DNA from: Marinobacterium mangrovicola
Lineage (GTDB): Bacteria > Pseudomonadota > Gammaproteobacteria > Pseudomonadales > Balneatricaceae
Assembly (NCBI RefSeq): GCF_004339595.1
Contig: NZ_SMFU01000013.1
Coordinates: forward strand, 186,001-250,000
DNA length: 64,000 nt
Direction of reading: 5' to 3'
Every line of letters begins with the position of its first letter. The stretch's first letter is position 1. Positions 26,141 to 36,415 of the stretch are shown piece after piece. The position numbers were made by a program, and so were the translations under genes. The notes beneath the pieces are model-generated. The model saw nothing but the letters and a program-made list of their open reading frames with translations, was not told where the DNA came from and did no database searches.

Positions 26141-27481
26141 ATGCTCGATAAAGTGCTCATAGCTAACCGCGGCGAAATCGCTCTGCGAATTCTGCGCGCG
26201 TGCAAGGAGCTGGGCATCAAGACCGTGGCCGTGCACTCCGTTGCCGACCGTGACCTGATGCATGTGCGCCTGGCAGACGAAGCCGTCTGCATCGGCCCGG
26301 CACCCTCAGCCCAAAGCTACCTCAACATTCCGTCGATCATCAGCGCCGCCGAAGTTACTGATTCCGTGGGTATCCACCCGGGTTACGGTTTCCTGGCAGA
26401 GAACGCCGGTTTCGCTGAGAAGGTGGAAGAATCCGGCTTCACCTTTATTGGTCCGCGTGCCGAGACTATCCGCCTGATGGGCGACAAGGTCTCCGCCATC
26501 GAAGCGATGAAGAAAGCCGGTGTTCCAACGGTACCGGGATCTGATGGTCCGCTGCCCGAAGATCCGGAAACGATCCACCGGATCGCCAAGCGGATCGGCT
26601 ACCCGGTCATCATCAAGGCTGCCGCCGGTGGCGGTGGTCGCGGCATGCGCGTGGTTCACACCGAAGCGCATCTGACCAACGCGGTTCAGGTCACCCGCTC
26701 CGAAGCCAAAGCGGCATTCGGCGATGAAACCGTCTACATGGAGAAGTTCCTCGAGAAGCCACGCCACGTGGAAGTTCAGGTTCTCGCCGACGGTCAGGGC
26801 AAGGCAATCCACCTGTATGACCGTGACTGCTCACTGCAGCGCCGTCACCAGAAAGTGGTTGAAGAAGCACCGGCTCCGGGCATCGATCCGGAAGCGCGTG
26901 CCAACGTACTTAAAGCCTGTGTTGATGCCTGCATCGAGATCGGCTACCGCGGCGCAGGCACCTTCGAATTCCTGTACGAAGATGGCGGCTTCTACTTCAT
27001 CGAAATGAACACCCGCGTTCAGGTGGAGCACCCGGTTACCGAGCAGGTTACCGGCGTCGACATCGTCAAGGAACAGCTGCGCATCGCTTCCGGCATGGGC
27101 CTTTCCATCACCCAAGATGACGTGAAGCTCAATGGCCACGCCTTTGAGTGCCGCATTAACGCCGAGGACCCGCGCACCTTCATGCCGAGCCCTGGCAAGA
27201 TCACCTACTACCATGCGCCCGGCGGTAACGGCATCCGTGTCGATTCCCACCTCTACAGTGGCTATTCGGTTCCGCCGCACTACGACTCCCTGATCGCCAA
27301 GCTGATCACCTGGGCCGAAGATCGCGAAACCGCACTGCTGCGTATGCAGAATGCGCTGGACGAGATGGTGGTTGAAGGCATCAAGACCAACGTCGCACTG
27401 CATCAGGATATCGTTCGCGATTCCAACTTTGCGCGCGGTGGCGTCAACATTCACTATCTGGAGAAAAAGCTGGGGCTCTAA
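26141..27481 (+). CDS. accC: Biotin carboxylase subunit of acetyl-CoA carboxylase
   Basis: A 446-residue ATP-grasp enzyme that carboxylates biotin on AccB. Seen: the N-terminal [20 protein letters not shown], the glycine-rich ATP loop [13 protein letters not shown], and the catalytic [16 protein letters not shown]. Full length for the family. It ends the accBC operon: a strong terminator lies 22 bases after the stop. Confidence 0.97.
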   Translation: MLDKVLIANRGEIALRILRACKELGIKTVAVHSVADRDLMHVRLADEAVCIGPAPSAQSYLNIPSIISAAEVTDSVGIHPGYGFLAENAGFAEKVEESGFTFIGPRAETIRLMGDKVSAIEAMKKAGVPTVPGSDGPLPEDPETIHRIAKRIGYPVIIKAAAGGGGRGMRVVHTEAHLTNAVQVTRSEAKAAFGDETVYMEKFLEKPRHVEVQVLADGQGKAIHLYDRDCSLQRRHQKVVEEAPAPGIDPEARANVLKACVDACIEIGYRGAGTFEFLYEDGGFYFIEMNTRVQVEHPVTEQVTGVDIVKEQLRIASGMGLSITQDDVKLNGHAFECRINAEDPRTFMPSPGKITYYHAPGGNGIRVDSHLYSGYSVPPHYDSLIAKLITWAEDRETALLRMQNALDEMVVEGIKTNVALHQDIVRDSNFARGGVNIHYLEKKLGL

Positions 27482-27503
27482 TGCCGCTGCTCAACAGATA
27501 GAC

Positions 27504-27529
27504 AAAAGCCCGCGATTGCGGGCTTTTTT
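27504..27529 (+). terminator. Intrinsic terminator after accC
   Basis: GCCCGC and GCGGGC pair around GATT, preceded by four A and followed by six T. A classic intrinsic terminator. Confidence 0.92.
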
Positions 27530-27538
27530 AATCTTCTG

Positions 27539-27568
27539 ACCCCGCTCACGGTTTCCCGAAAGCGGGGT
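27539..27568 (+). repeat. Second hairpin between accC and prmA
   Basis: ACCCCGCT (27539-27546) pairs with AGCGGGGT (27561-27568). It lies between the accC terminator and the prmA start, so it may be in the prmA leader or be a back-up end signal; only two T follow. Confidence 0.5.
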
Positions 27569-27610
27569 TTGCGACATACTTTCACCATTGCCGATGTTGG
27601 AGTTGTACCC

Positions 27611-28512
27611 ATGCCCTGGTTACAGATAAAGGTTGAAACCGCCCCGGAGCAGGCCGAACACTACGAAGACCTGCTGCTGGCCGCCGGCTGTGCTGCCGTC
27701 ACTTACCAGGACGCCGAAGACCAGCCTATTTTTGAGCCGGACCTTGGCACCACACCGTTATGGAGCAAAACCGTGGTCACCGGGCTATTCGCTGCCGAAC
27801 ACGACCTGCAGGAGACCCTGGACCTTTTGCACCAGGCGCAGCAGCAGATCGCCCCAAACGCGACAGACCTGCCAACCTTCAAGGCAGAGATTCTTGAAGA
27901 CAAGGACTGGGAGCGCGAATGGATGGAAAGCTACCATCCGATGCAATTTGGCCGTCGCCTCTGGGTTTGCCCAAGCTGGCGAGAAGCGCCGGATCCCGAT
28001 GCCGTTAACATGATGCTCGACCCGGGTCTCGCCTTTGGTACCGGCACCCATCCGACGACAGCGCTGTGCCTGGAGTGGCTTGATGGCCAGCCTCTGGATG
28101 ACCAGCTGGTGGTCGACTACGGTTGTGGCAGTGGCATTCTCGGCATCGCGGCTCTGCTGCTGGGCGCGCGTGAAGTGACCGCTGTGGATATCGATCCCCA
28201 GGCGTTAACCGCCACCCGCGACAACCTGAACCGTAACAACCTGGCCGAAAGCCGCCTGCAGGTCTATCTGCCGGAAGCAACGCCCGCAGTTCAGGCGGAT
28301 ACCCTGGTGGCCAATATCCTGGCCGGCCCACTGGTATCGCTCGCACCCACCCTTGAGGCGCTGGTTCGCCCCGGCGGCAAGCTACTGCTATCAGGTCTGC
28401 TGGCGGAACAGGCGGATGAGGTTTCTGGCGCTTACAGCCAGTGGTTCGACATGGAGCCAGCCGCAGAAAAAGATGGCTGGATACGCTTAACCGGGGTCAA
28501 ACGTCAGGCACA

Positions 28513-28516
<4 letters not shown>
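27611..28516 (+). CDS. prmA: Ribosomal protein L11 methyltransferase PrmA
   Basis: A 301-residue methyltransferase that trimethylates ribosomal protein L11. The SAM loop is [20 protein letters not shown], preceded by the PrmA hallmark [39 protein letters not shown] is the substrate-side motif. ATG 27611 gives the usual start MPWLQIKVE. Its stop overlaps the next gene by four bases (ATGA). Confidence 0.96.
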
Positions 28517-29835
<1,319 letters not shown>

Positions 29836-29906
29836 ACAAACCGCGACACGCTCAAAACGCGATGCTGGTCAAGCCCGAAATCGATCAAAAAAGCAACAAA
29901 AACGGG

Positions 29907-29935
29907 TTGGAGCCCCCGTTACGAAAGAGTATCAT
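29907..29935 (+). promoter_or_regulatory. Candidate dusB-fis promoter with GC-rich discriminator
   Basis: TTGGAG (29907-29912) and TATCAT (29930-29935) are 17 bases apart. The bases after the -10 are GC-rich (TGGCCGCC), the sign of a promoter under stringent control, as known for the dusB-fis promoter of E. coli. AACGGG (29901-29906) and CCCGTT (29915-29920) form an inverted repeat over the -35. The start would be near 29942. Confidence 0.6.
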
Positions 29936-29979
29936 TGGCCGCCTTCCAAACAGGATGCCAGTGCGGCGTCAGTCCTTTT

Positions 29980-30050
29980 GCGTCGTTTACGACGCGGGGC
30001 TAACTCGTCTCTGACTTCCCTGAGAACCCGGGACTCGGACCTTAGGTCCG
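29980..30050 (+). other. Structured leader of dusB
   Basis: Two stem-loops lie between the promoter and dusB: GCGTCG-TTTA-CGACGC at 29980-29995 and CGGACC-TTA-GGTCCG at 30036-30050. The leader would be about 138 bases. It matches no riboswitch I know; a T-rich run (CCTTTTCTTTT) follows the second stem about ten bases later, so attenuation is possible. Confidence 0.45.
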
Positions 30051-30079
30051 GGCCAGAATCCTTTTCTTTTGGCAGGTGC

Positions 30080-31057
30080 ATGATGTTCCGAATCGGCCCT
30101 TACACCATTGATAGTCAGGTTATACTGGCGCCGATGGCTGGGGTAACGGACCGTCCTTTCCGTTCACTTTGCAAACGCATGGGCGCCGGACTGGTCGTGT
30201 CGGAGATGGTGACTTCCGATACACGCCTGTGGAATTCACGCAAATCCTCCCTGAGACTGGATCACAGCGGCGAAGCCGAGCCTCGCTCGGTACAGATTGC
30301 CGGTGGTGATCCAGAGATGATGGCGGACGCGGCCCGTATGAATGCGGAGCGCGGCGCGCAGATCATCGATATCAACATGGGATGCCCTGCCAAGAAGGTC
30401 TGCAACAAGGCGGCTGGTTCCGCCCTGTTGCGCGATGAACAGCTGGTTGCCGACATCCTCGATGCGGTGGTCAGTGCTGTGGATATCCCCGTTACCCTTA
30501 AAATCCGCACCGGCTGGTCGCCGGAGCAGCGCAATGGCGAGCGTATCGCGGACCTGGCCCAACAGGCCGGTATTGCAGCACTGGCCGTGCACGGCCGGAC
30601 CCGCGCCGACCGTTATCAGGGTGACGCGGAATACGACACCATCGCCCGCATTGTGAACCGGGTCTCCATTCCCGTTATCGCCAACGGCGATATCGACTCC
30701 CCCGAGAAAGCCAGACAGGTGCTCGACCGCACTGGTGCTGCCGCCGTCATGATCGGCCGAGCCGCTCAGGGTCGCCCCTGGCTGCTGCGCCAGATCGACA
30801 GCTACCTGCGTCACGGTGAGTATCAGGACGAGCCTGAGACCAGCGAAGTTCTGTCTATACTGACCGGACATCTGCAGGAGCTGTATGGTTTTTATGGCGA
30901 GTTCATGGGGGTGCGTATCGCCCGCAAACATGTGGGCTGGTATCTGCAGCAACACCCGGAGGCTGCCGGGTTCAGGAAGCATTTCAATCAATTAGAAACA
31001 GCAAGTGATCAGGTAAGTGCTGTCACCGCCCTATTGGGCGATTCAGCGGCTGCTTGA
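30080..31057 (+). CDS. dusB: tRNA-dihydrouridine synthase DusB
   Basis: A 325-residue FMN-dependent enzyme that reduces uridines in the D-loop of tRNA. TIM-barrel motifs are [20 protein letters not shown] at the N-terminus, [20 protein letters not shown] at about 97-116 (conserved Cys motif) and [15 protein letters not shown] near the FMN phosphate. Two ATG codons at 30080 and 30083 are both possible; CAGG is nearer the optimum for the second. fis begins 17 bases after the stop, giving the standard dusB-fis operon. Confidence 0.95.
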   Translation: MMFRIGPYTIDSQVILAPMAGVTDRPFRSLCKRMGAGLVVSEMVTSDTRLWNSRKSSLRLDHSGEAEPRSVQIAGGDPEMMADAARMNAERGAQIIDINMGCPAKKVCNKAAGSALLRDEQLVADILDAVVSAVDIPVTLKIRTGWSPEQRNGERIADLAQQAGIAALAVHGRTRADRYQGDAEYDTIARIVNRVSIPVIANGDIDSPEKARQVLDRTGAAAVMIGRAAQGRPWLLRQIDSYLRHGEYQDEPETSEVLSILTGHLQELYGFYGEFMGVRIARKHVGWYLQQHPEAAGFRKHFNQLETASDQVSAVTALLGDSAAA

Positions 31058-31074
31058 ATCCAGGATTTGGGTAC

Positions 31075-31371
31075 ATGAGTACAGTGGATAGCAAAGATTT
31101 GGAACAGTATGCACAAAGCACCCAGCCGCAGGCGGGTAAACCGGCACAGACTCTTCGTGACACCGTTCACCAGTCTCTGACCAGCTACTTCAAGCAGCTT
31201 GATGGGCAGCCGGTAACCGACGTGTACCAGATGGTTCTGTCTGAGATCGAAGCACCGCTGTTTGAGAGCGTGATGGCTTACACCAAGGACAACCAGACCA
31301 AGGCATCCGAGGTACTGGGCCTGAACCGGGGCACCCTGCGCAAGAAACTGAAGCAGTACGGCCTGCTGTAA
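31075..31371 (+). CDS. fis: DNA-binding protein Fis
   Basis: A 98-residue nucleoid protein, the length of E. coli Fis. The C-terminal helix-turn-helix [20 protein letters not shown] is nearly identical to the canonical one, while the N-terminal beta-arm region is divergent. Fis bends DNA and activates rRNA and growth-phase genes. It is co-transcribed with dusB, and purH starts 32 bases downstream, so the operon may link growth control with purine synthesis. Confidence 0.97.
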   Translation: MSTVDSKDLEQYAQSTQPQAGKPAQTLRDTVHQSLTSYFKQLDGQPVTDVYQMVLSEIEAPLFESVMAYTKDNQTKASEVLGLNRGTLRKKLKQYGLL

Positions 31372-31403
31372 TCGAGCGAATAGAGAGAAGCGAATCCAAG
31401 ACT

Positions 31404-32987
31404 ATGTCTGAGCAGAACACTACACCGATCCGCCGCGCCCTGATCAGCGTGTCGGACAAAACCGGTATTGTTGACTTTGCCCGCGCCCTGTCCGCACGCG
31501 GCGTTGAAATCCTCTCCACCGGCGGCACCTACAAGCTGCTGAAGGAAAGCGATATTCCGGCTACCGAGGTTTCCGACTACACCGGATTCCCGGAAATGAT
31601 GGCCGGTCGCGTAAAGACCCTGCACCCGAAAGTTCACGGCGGCATCCTTGGCCGTCGCGGCACTGACGACGAAGTGATGAGCGAGCACGGCATCGACCCG
31701 ATCGACATGGTCGTCGTCAACCTCTACCCGTTCGCTCAGACCATCGCCCGCCCGGACTGCGATCTGCCGATGGCGATCGAGAATATCGATATCGGCGGCC
31801 CGACCATGGTTCGCTCCGCGGCGAAAAACCACAAGGACGTCGCCATCGTCGTCAACGCCAGTGACTACGACGCTATCCTCAAGGAACTGGAAGCTGACGG
31901 CGGCCTGAGCCAAAACACCCGTTTCGATCTGGCGGTGAAGGCATTCGAGCACACCGCTGGCTATGACGGTATGATCGCCAACTACCTGGGCGCCATCGTT
32001 GAGGGCGACGCTGAAGAGCCTGCGGACTTCCCGCGCACCTTCAACACTCAGTTCGTCAAGGCACAGGACATGCGCTACGGTGAGAACCCGCATCAGCGCG
32101 CTGCTTTCTACGTAGAAACCAACCCGGCCGAGCCGAGCGTTTCTACCGCGCGTCAGCTGCAGGGTAAGGCACTCTCTTACAACAACGTGGCCGACACCGA
32201 TGCCGCGCTGGAGTGCGTCAAGCCGTTCCAGGAACCGGCCTGTGTGATCGTCAAGCACGCCAACCCCTGCGGTGTGGCAATCGGCTGCGATATCCTCGAA
32301 GCCTACAACCGTGCCTTCCAGACCGACCCGACCTCGGCTTTCGGTGGCATCATCGCGTTCAACCGTGAACTGGATGCCGAAACCGCCAAGGTGATCGTCG
32401 AGCGTCAGTTCGTGGAAGTGATCATCGCGCCGAGCGTCAGCGCTGAAGCATCCGAGATCGTTTCCAAGAAGCCGAACGTGCGTCTCCTTGAGTGCGGCGA
32501 GTGGGGTGCTCAGCGCGCCCAGGCGTTCGACTACAAGCGCGTTAACGGCGGCCTGCTGGTTCAGGATCGCGACCTGGGTATGGTCGACGCTTCCCAGCTC
32601 AAGATCGTTACCAAGGTACAGCCCACCGAGCAGGAGATCCGCGATCTGCTGTTCTGCTGGGAAGTGGCCAAGTTCGTCAAGTCCAACGCCATCGTCTACG
32701 CCAAGAACGGCCAGACCATCGGTATCGGTGCAGGCCAGATGAGCCGCGTTTACTCCGCCAAGATCGCCGGCATCAAAGCCGCTGACGAAGGCCTGGAAGT
32801 AGCCGGTTCCGTGATGGCATCTGATGCGTTCTTCCCGTTCCGCGACGGTATCGACTCCGCTGCTGAAGCCGGCATCAAGGCCGTTATTCAGCCGGGCGGT
32901 TCCATGCGCGACCAGGAAGTGATCGACGCTGCAGACGAGCACGGCATGGCGATGGTCTTCACCGGCATGCGCCACTTCCGTCACTGA
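31404..32987 (+). CDS. purH: Bifunctional AICAR formyltransferase/IMP cyclohydrolase
   Basis: A 527-residue bifunctional enzyme for the last two steps of IMP synthesis. The N-terminal cyclohydrolase domain starts with [20 protein letters not shown] and has the MGS-like STGGTYKLL; the C-terminal transformylase domain has the [11 protein letters not shown] motif and [15 protein letters not shown]-like block. Codon use is strongly biased, as for a highly expressed gene. It is followed by purD after 16 bases. Confidence 0.97.
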   Translation: MSEQNTTPIRRALISVSDKTGIVDFARALSARGVEILSTGGTYKLLKESDIPATEVSDYTGFPEMMAGRVKTLHPKVHGGILGRRGTDDEVMSEHGIDPIDMVVVNLYPFAQTIARPDCDLPMAIENIDIGGPTMVRSAAKNHKDVAIVVNASDYDAILKELEADGGLSQNTRFDLAVKAFEHTAGYDGMIANYLGAIVEGDAEEPADFPRTFNTQFVKAQDMRYGENPHQRAAFYVETNPAEPSVSTARQLQGKALSYNNVADTDAALECVKPFQEPACVIVKHANPCGVAIGCDILEAYNRAFQTDPTSAFGGIIAFNRELDAETAKVIVERQFVEVIIAPSVSAEASEIVSKKPNVRLLECGEWGAQRAQAFDYKRVNGGLLVQDRDLGMVDASQLKIVTKVQPTEQEIRDLLFCWEVAKFVKSNAIVYAKNGQTIGIGAGQMSRVYSAKIAGIKAADEGLEVAGSVMASDAFFPFRDGIDSAAEAGIKAVIQPGGSMRDQEVIDAADEHGMAMVFTGMRHFRH

Positions 32988-33003
32988 TCAAGGGTTGCTG
33001 CTG

Positions 33004-34290
33004 ATGAATATTCTCGTAATCGGTTCCGGCGGGCGCGAACACGCGCTGGCCTGGGCCGCTGCCCGAGACGAAGCCGTCGAGAAGGTCTTCGTTGCACCGG
33101 GTAACGCCGCCACCGCTCAGGAAACCAAGTGCCAGAACGTCGACATCGACGTACTGGCGCTGGATGAACTGGCGGCCTTCGCCAAGGATAACGCCATCGC
33201 GCTGACCATCGTCGGCCCGGAAGCGCCGCTGGTCGAAGGGATCGTCAACAAGTTCAATGACCAGGGTCTGCGTGTGTTCGGCCCCACCGCCGGTGCTGCT
33301 CAGCTCGAAGGTTCCAAGGCGTTCACCAAGGACTTCCTGGCGCGTCATGCGATCCCGACCGCGGACTACCAGAACTTCACCGAGGTAGAGCCAGCTCTGG
33401 CCTACGTCCGTGAAAAAGGTGCGCCGATCGTGATCAAGGCCGACGGCCTGGCCGCTGGCAAAGGCGTTATCGTTGCAATGACCCTGGAAGAAGCGGAAGA
33501 AGCTATTCGCGACATGCTGGCAGGCAACGCCTTTGGCGATGCGGGTCACCGCGTGGTTGTCGAGGAGTTTCTCGACGGCGAAGAAGCTTCCTTTATCGTT
33601 ATGGTCGATGGCGAGCACGTACTGCCGATGGCCACCAGCCAGGACCACAAGCGTGTGGGTAATGGCGATACCGGCCTGAACACTGGTGGTATGGGCGCCT
33701 ACTCTCCGGCTCCGGTGGTTACCCAGGAGATCCATAACCGCGCCATGGAAGAGGTGATCCTTCCTACTGTTCGCGGCATGGCCTCTGAAGGTAACGAGTA
33801 TACCGGCTTTCTGTACGCCGGCCTGATGATCATGGCCGACGGTACTCCGAAAGTGATCGAGTACAACTGCCGCTTCGGTGATCCGGAAACCCAGCCGATT
33901 ATGCTGCGCCTGAAATCCAGCCTGGTAGAACTGTGCAACGCCGCACTCGACAAGAAGCTGGATCAGGTGGAAGCCGAGTGGGATCCGCGTCCCGCCGTTG
34001 GCGTTGTGATGGCCGCCGGTGGTTACCCCGGTAGCTACAACAAGGGTGATGAGATCAGTCTTCCAGCCGAAACGCCTAACGACAGCAAGGTGTTCCACGC
34101 TGGTACCAAGCTGTTCGATGGCAAGGTTGTTACCGCCGGTGGACGCGTGCTCTGCGCCACAGCAATGGGCGACAGCGTGACCGATGCGCAGAAGCGCGCC
34201 TACGAACTGGTCGATATGATCAGCTGGAAAGACGCTTACTTCCGCACCGATATCGCCTACCGGGCGATCGCGCGGGAAAAAGCGAACTGA
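33004..34290 (+). CDS. purD: Phosphoribosylamine-glycine ligase PurD
   Basis: A 428-residue ATP-grasp ligase that joins glycine to phosphoribosylamine in purine synthesis. Motifs: MNILVIGSGGREHALAWAAA at the start, IVIKADGLAAGKGVIVAMT for ATP binding, and YNCRFGDPETQPIMLRL. ATG 33004 fits the family N-terminus; AAGGG lies upstream. A strong terminator closes the operon. Confidence 0.97.
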   Translation: MNILVIGSGGREHALAWAAARDEAVEKVFVAPGNAATAQETKCQNVDIDVLALDELAAFAKDNAIALTIVGPEAPLVEGIVNKFNDQGLRVFGPTAGAAQLEGSKAFTKDFLARHAIPTADYQNFTEVEPALAYVREKGAPIVIKADGLAAGKGVIVAMTLEEAEEAIRDMLAGNAFGDAGHRVVVEEFLDGEEASFIVMVDGEHVLPMATSQDHKRVGNGDTGLNTGGMGAYSPAPVVTQEIHNRAMEEVILPTVRGMASEGNEYTGFLYAGLMIMADGTPKVIEYNCRFGDPETQPIMLRLKSSLVELCNAALDKKLDQVEAEWDPRPAVGVVMAAGGYPGSYNKGDEISLPAETPNDSKVFHAGTKLFDGKVVTAGGRVLCATAMGDSVTDAQKRAYELVDMISWKDAYFRTDIAYRAIAREKAN

Positions 34291-34318
34291 GCAGTTTTCG
34301 CTCAGCGCTCAGCTAAAG

Positions 34319-34343
34319 CAGCCGCCCTCGGGCGGCTGTTTTT
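34319..34343 (+). terminator. Intrinsic terminator after purD
   Basis: CAGCCGCCC and GGGCGGCTG form a nine-base stem with a two-base spacer (34319-34338), followed directly by a T-run. This ends the dusB-fis-purH-purD transcript. Confidence 0.92.
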
Positions 34344-34376
34344 GGTTTAAGGGATAACTTTTTAGCAGGGAACACT

Positions 34377-34991
34377 ATGCCACTGGAAGCCTGGCTGGCA
34401 CTGCTCAGTGCCTCGATTCTTATCAGTCTCTCACCGGGGGCCGGCGCGGCCACAGCGATGACCTTCGGCCTCAATCACGGCGTACGTGGTGCCGCCCCCG
34501 CTGTGGCCGGTCTGATTGCCGGCTTCGGTACCCAGCTGCTGATTGTCGCCGTGGGCCTTGGCGGCCTGGTGGCCACCTCGCCGACGCTGTTTCAGGCGAT
34601 CAAGTGGATCGGCGCCGGCTACCTGATCTGGCTCGGTATTCAGGTCTGGCGAGCCCGCAGCCACCTGAGCCTGGATCGTGAAACCCGCGGCAGCAAGCGC
34701 CAGCACTTTATCAGCGCCTACTTTGTGAACATCACCAACCCCAAGGGGATGGTATTCCTGGTCGCCCTGATGCCCCAGTTTATGGATCCGGCCCTGCCGC
34801 GAACACCGCAGCTATTGGTAATTGCAGCTACACTGCTGATCGTCGACTGGAGTGTTATGACCGGTTACAGTGGTCTCGCTTCGCACCTGAGTCGCTGGAT
34901 GCAAAATCCGACAGCACTGCGCTGGCAAAACCGCGTCTCCGGCAGTGCACTGATTCTCGCAGGTCTGGTACTCTCGACAGCAACTCTCTGA
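34377..34991 (+). CDS. LysE/RhtB family translocator
   Basis: A 204-residue inner-membrane exporter with about six spans. Family blocks are SASILISLSPGAGAATAMTF at the N-terminus, WIGAGYLIWLGIQVWR and FVNITNPKGMVFLVALMPQF. The first block suggests the RhtB-like branch (homoserine/threonine or related amino acids). It stands alone downstream of the purD terminator and before a TPR lipoprotein on the same strand. Substrate unknown; the third LysE-type gene in the window. Confidence 0.9.
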   Translation: MPLEAWLALLSASILISLSPGAGAATAMTFGLNHGVRGAAPAVAGLIAGFGTQLLIVAVGLGGLVATSPTLFQAIKWIGAGYLIWLGIQVWRARSHLSLDRETRGSKRQHFISAYFVNITNPKGMVFLVALMPQFMDPALPRTPQLLVIAATLLIVDWSVMTGYSGLASHLSRWMQNPTALRWQNRVSGSALILAGLVLSTATL

Positions 34992-35022
34992 AGCGATATC
35001 GGCACTCAAGGACTGAACGAAG

Positions 35023-35835
35023 ATGAGACTGTCTTGCCCTTCTTCCCATCTCAAGCTCCATTTGAATACGCCCCGTTTCAACACCTTGCTCGGACTGACC
35101 GGCCTGGCTCTGCTGCTGACTGGCTGCGGGAGCATGCACGGGGAGCCAGAACAAGCGCAGACAGAACAGTATTGTCTGAGTGCCGGCAAGCATCAGACCT
35201 TCGACTGCGCCAGCGAGGATGGCAGTCTCTATACTGGCCCGCTGAGAATACGTGATCTGCCGATCGATGATGAAACCCTGTACGCTCGCCTTGAAGAAAC
35301 CAAGCTCTGGCTAGCCAACCGCAAGGCTGAACTGACTGGTGAGGTGCTGCCGACCGAGGTTGAAGCGGAAGGTTTTATTCCCGATGCACCCCAAGCCCAG
35401 GCTCCCGCCAGCACACCTGAGGAGGCACTCGCCGCAGCGCTGGCACTGGCGCACCGTGGTGAATTCGATACCGCAATGACCCTGGCAGAGGAGTATCGCG
35501 CCCTCACCCAGGATGACCTTTCCGCCACCCTGGTGGAGTCACGCATTCTGTTTATCAAGGCGGATCTGGACCAGGCCCAGCAGCTGCTCGAAGAGAGTAT
35601 CCAGCGCTACCCACAGATCCCGGAACTCTACAATAACCTCGCTGCCGTCCAGGCGGCCCAGGGCAGAACCGGTGCGGCGATCAGCACGCTGCAACAGGCC
35701 TTTGCCACGGACCCGAGCTTCGCCCGGATCCAGGCCAACTTGAAAAATCTCTACAGTGCCTCGGCACGTCATGCCATGCAGCCGGACCTTCCCGCGCCCC
35801 GACCAACACTGGATATGATCGAGCAGCTGCCCTAG
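35023..35835 (+). CDS. TPR-repeat lipoprotein
   Basis: A 270-residue predicted lipoprotein. The N-terminal hydrophobic region ends in the lipobox LLTGC (Cys35), so the mature protein should be lipid-anchored, probably in the outer membrane. After a Pro/Ala-rich stretch, residues about 108-245 form TPR-like helical repeats (ALAAALALAHRGEFDTAMTL, LYNNLAAVQAAQGRTGAAIS). TPR lipoproteins usually act as scaffolds for envelope complexes. I do not recognise a specific family; the partner is unknown. It ends before a 580-base gap. Confidence 0.8.
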   Translation: MRLSCPSSHLKLHLNTPRFNTLLGLTGLALLLTGCGSMHGEPEQAQTEQYCLSAGKHQTFDCASEDGSLYTGPLRIRDLPIDDETLYARLEETKLWLANRKAELTGEVLPTEVEAEGFIPDAPQAQAPASTPEEALAAALALAHRGEFDTAMTLAEEYRALTQDDLSATLVESRILFIKADLDQAQQLLEESIQRYPQIPELYNNLAAVQAAQGRTGAAISTLQQAFATDPSFARIQANLKNLYSASARHAMQPDLPAPRPTLDMIEQLP

Positions 35836-35858
35836 ATCTTAGCCGAGCTCACCAAATT

Positions 35859-35922
35859 AGCGCACAACAGAGTACGCCGCCCCATTTCGATCACGCACTG
35901 ATCACTTTTTGTGCGCTTTTTT
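35859..35922 (+). terminator. Terminator after the TPR lipoprotein gene
   Basis: AGCGCACAA (35859-35867) pairs with TTGTGCGC (35909-35916), followed by six T. The loop is long (about 41 bases) and contains a smaller stem, GATCA/TGATC. The T-run supports a terminator; the long loop makes it unusual. Confidence 0.6.
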
Positions 35923-36179
35923 AGCTTCCCACGCGGGGACCGCCTCTGCATCGCCCACTCGGCTGTACGAATTCCGACAATCAGTTCGCCACCCGGACCC
36001 GCCTTACGCAGCATTATCATTTCCCGTTGAGTCAACCAGCGGATTCCGCGCTCGAAGCCGCGAATATCCTGTCCACCACGGCAGGATAATCCGATGCAAC
36101 TTGCAGCCCGTAGATCAGTCTACTGAGTAAGCGTTAGCTGCAACTGGAGTGAGGCAAAACAGACCTGAATTCCGATAGC

Positions 36180-36193
36180 GGCACGTTTAATGC
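36180..36193 (+). promoter_or_regulatory. Candidate sigma-54 promoter of prkA-yeaH-spoVR
   Basis: The sequence CGGCACGTTTAATGCAA has the invariant GG (36180-36181) and GC (36192-36193) of -24/-12 promoters exactly ten bases apart, with only two departures from TGGCACG-N4-TTGCA. Transcription would begin near 36205, leaving a leader of about 210 bases. The E. coli homologue yeaGH is known to be sigma-54 and NtrC dependent, which supports the call. Confidence 0.55.
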
Positions 36194-36354
36194 AATTTAC
36201 TTCGTAAGCAGAGCCATACCGGCCTTTGCAGCCACTCTGACCATACACAGCCAAAACACGCCCTGGGGAGATTAAAAAAGAAGTCAGTACAAGCCCTTGC
36301 AGACCATAGCTTTGGACTACACTGAAACAGGAATGCGGCGTAATACGCTGTGAC

Positions 36355-36377
36355 AACAACTTTGAAAACAAGTTGTT
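36355..36377 (+). repeat. Inverted repeat AACAACTT/AAGTTGTT before prkA
   Basis: A perfect eight-base inverted repeat with a seven-base AT-rich spacer, ending 38 bases before the prkA ATG. It could be a hairpin in the leader or an operator. Confidence 0.5.
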
Positions 36378-36415
36378 ATGCGAAGAGTCAGCGTCCGAGT
36401 ACAGGAAGGTGAGCA

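Larger units (their letters stand above)
35836..36415. other. Gene-poor region upstream of prkA
   Basis: A 580-base gap, the longest in the window. It has a terminator-like hairpin at its left end, a sigma-54-type element near the middle and an inverted repeat 39 bases before prkA (each listed separately). Short frames here show no recognisable protein. The left half reads like decayed sequence or an unannotated RNA; I cannot tell which. Confidence 0.6.

Noticed and set aside
31278-32984. A 568-codon open frame on the minus strand opposite purH
   Set aside because: It is fully antisense to purH, which has clear family motifs and strong codon bias. Such long mirror frames are common in GC-rich, highly expressed genes, and the translated product resembles no family.
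32959-34098. A 379-codon open frame opposite purD
   Set aside because: Same reason: a mirror frame of a conserved, biased gene.
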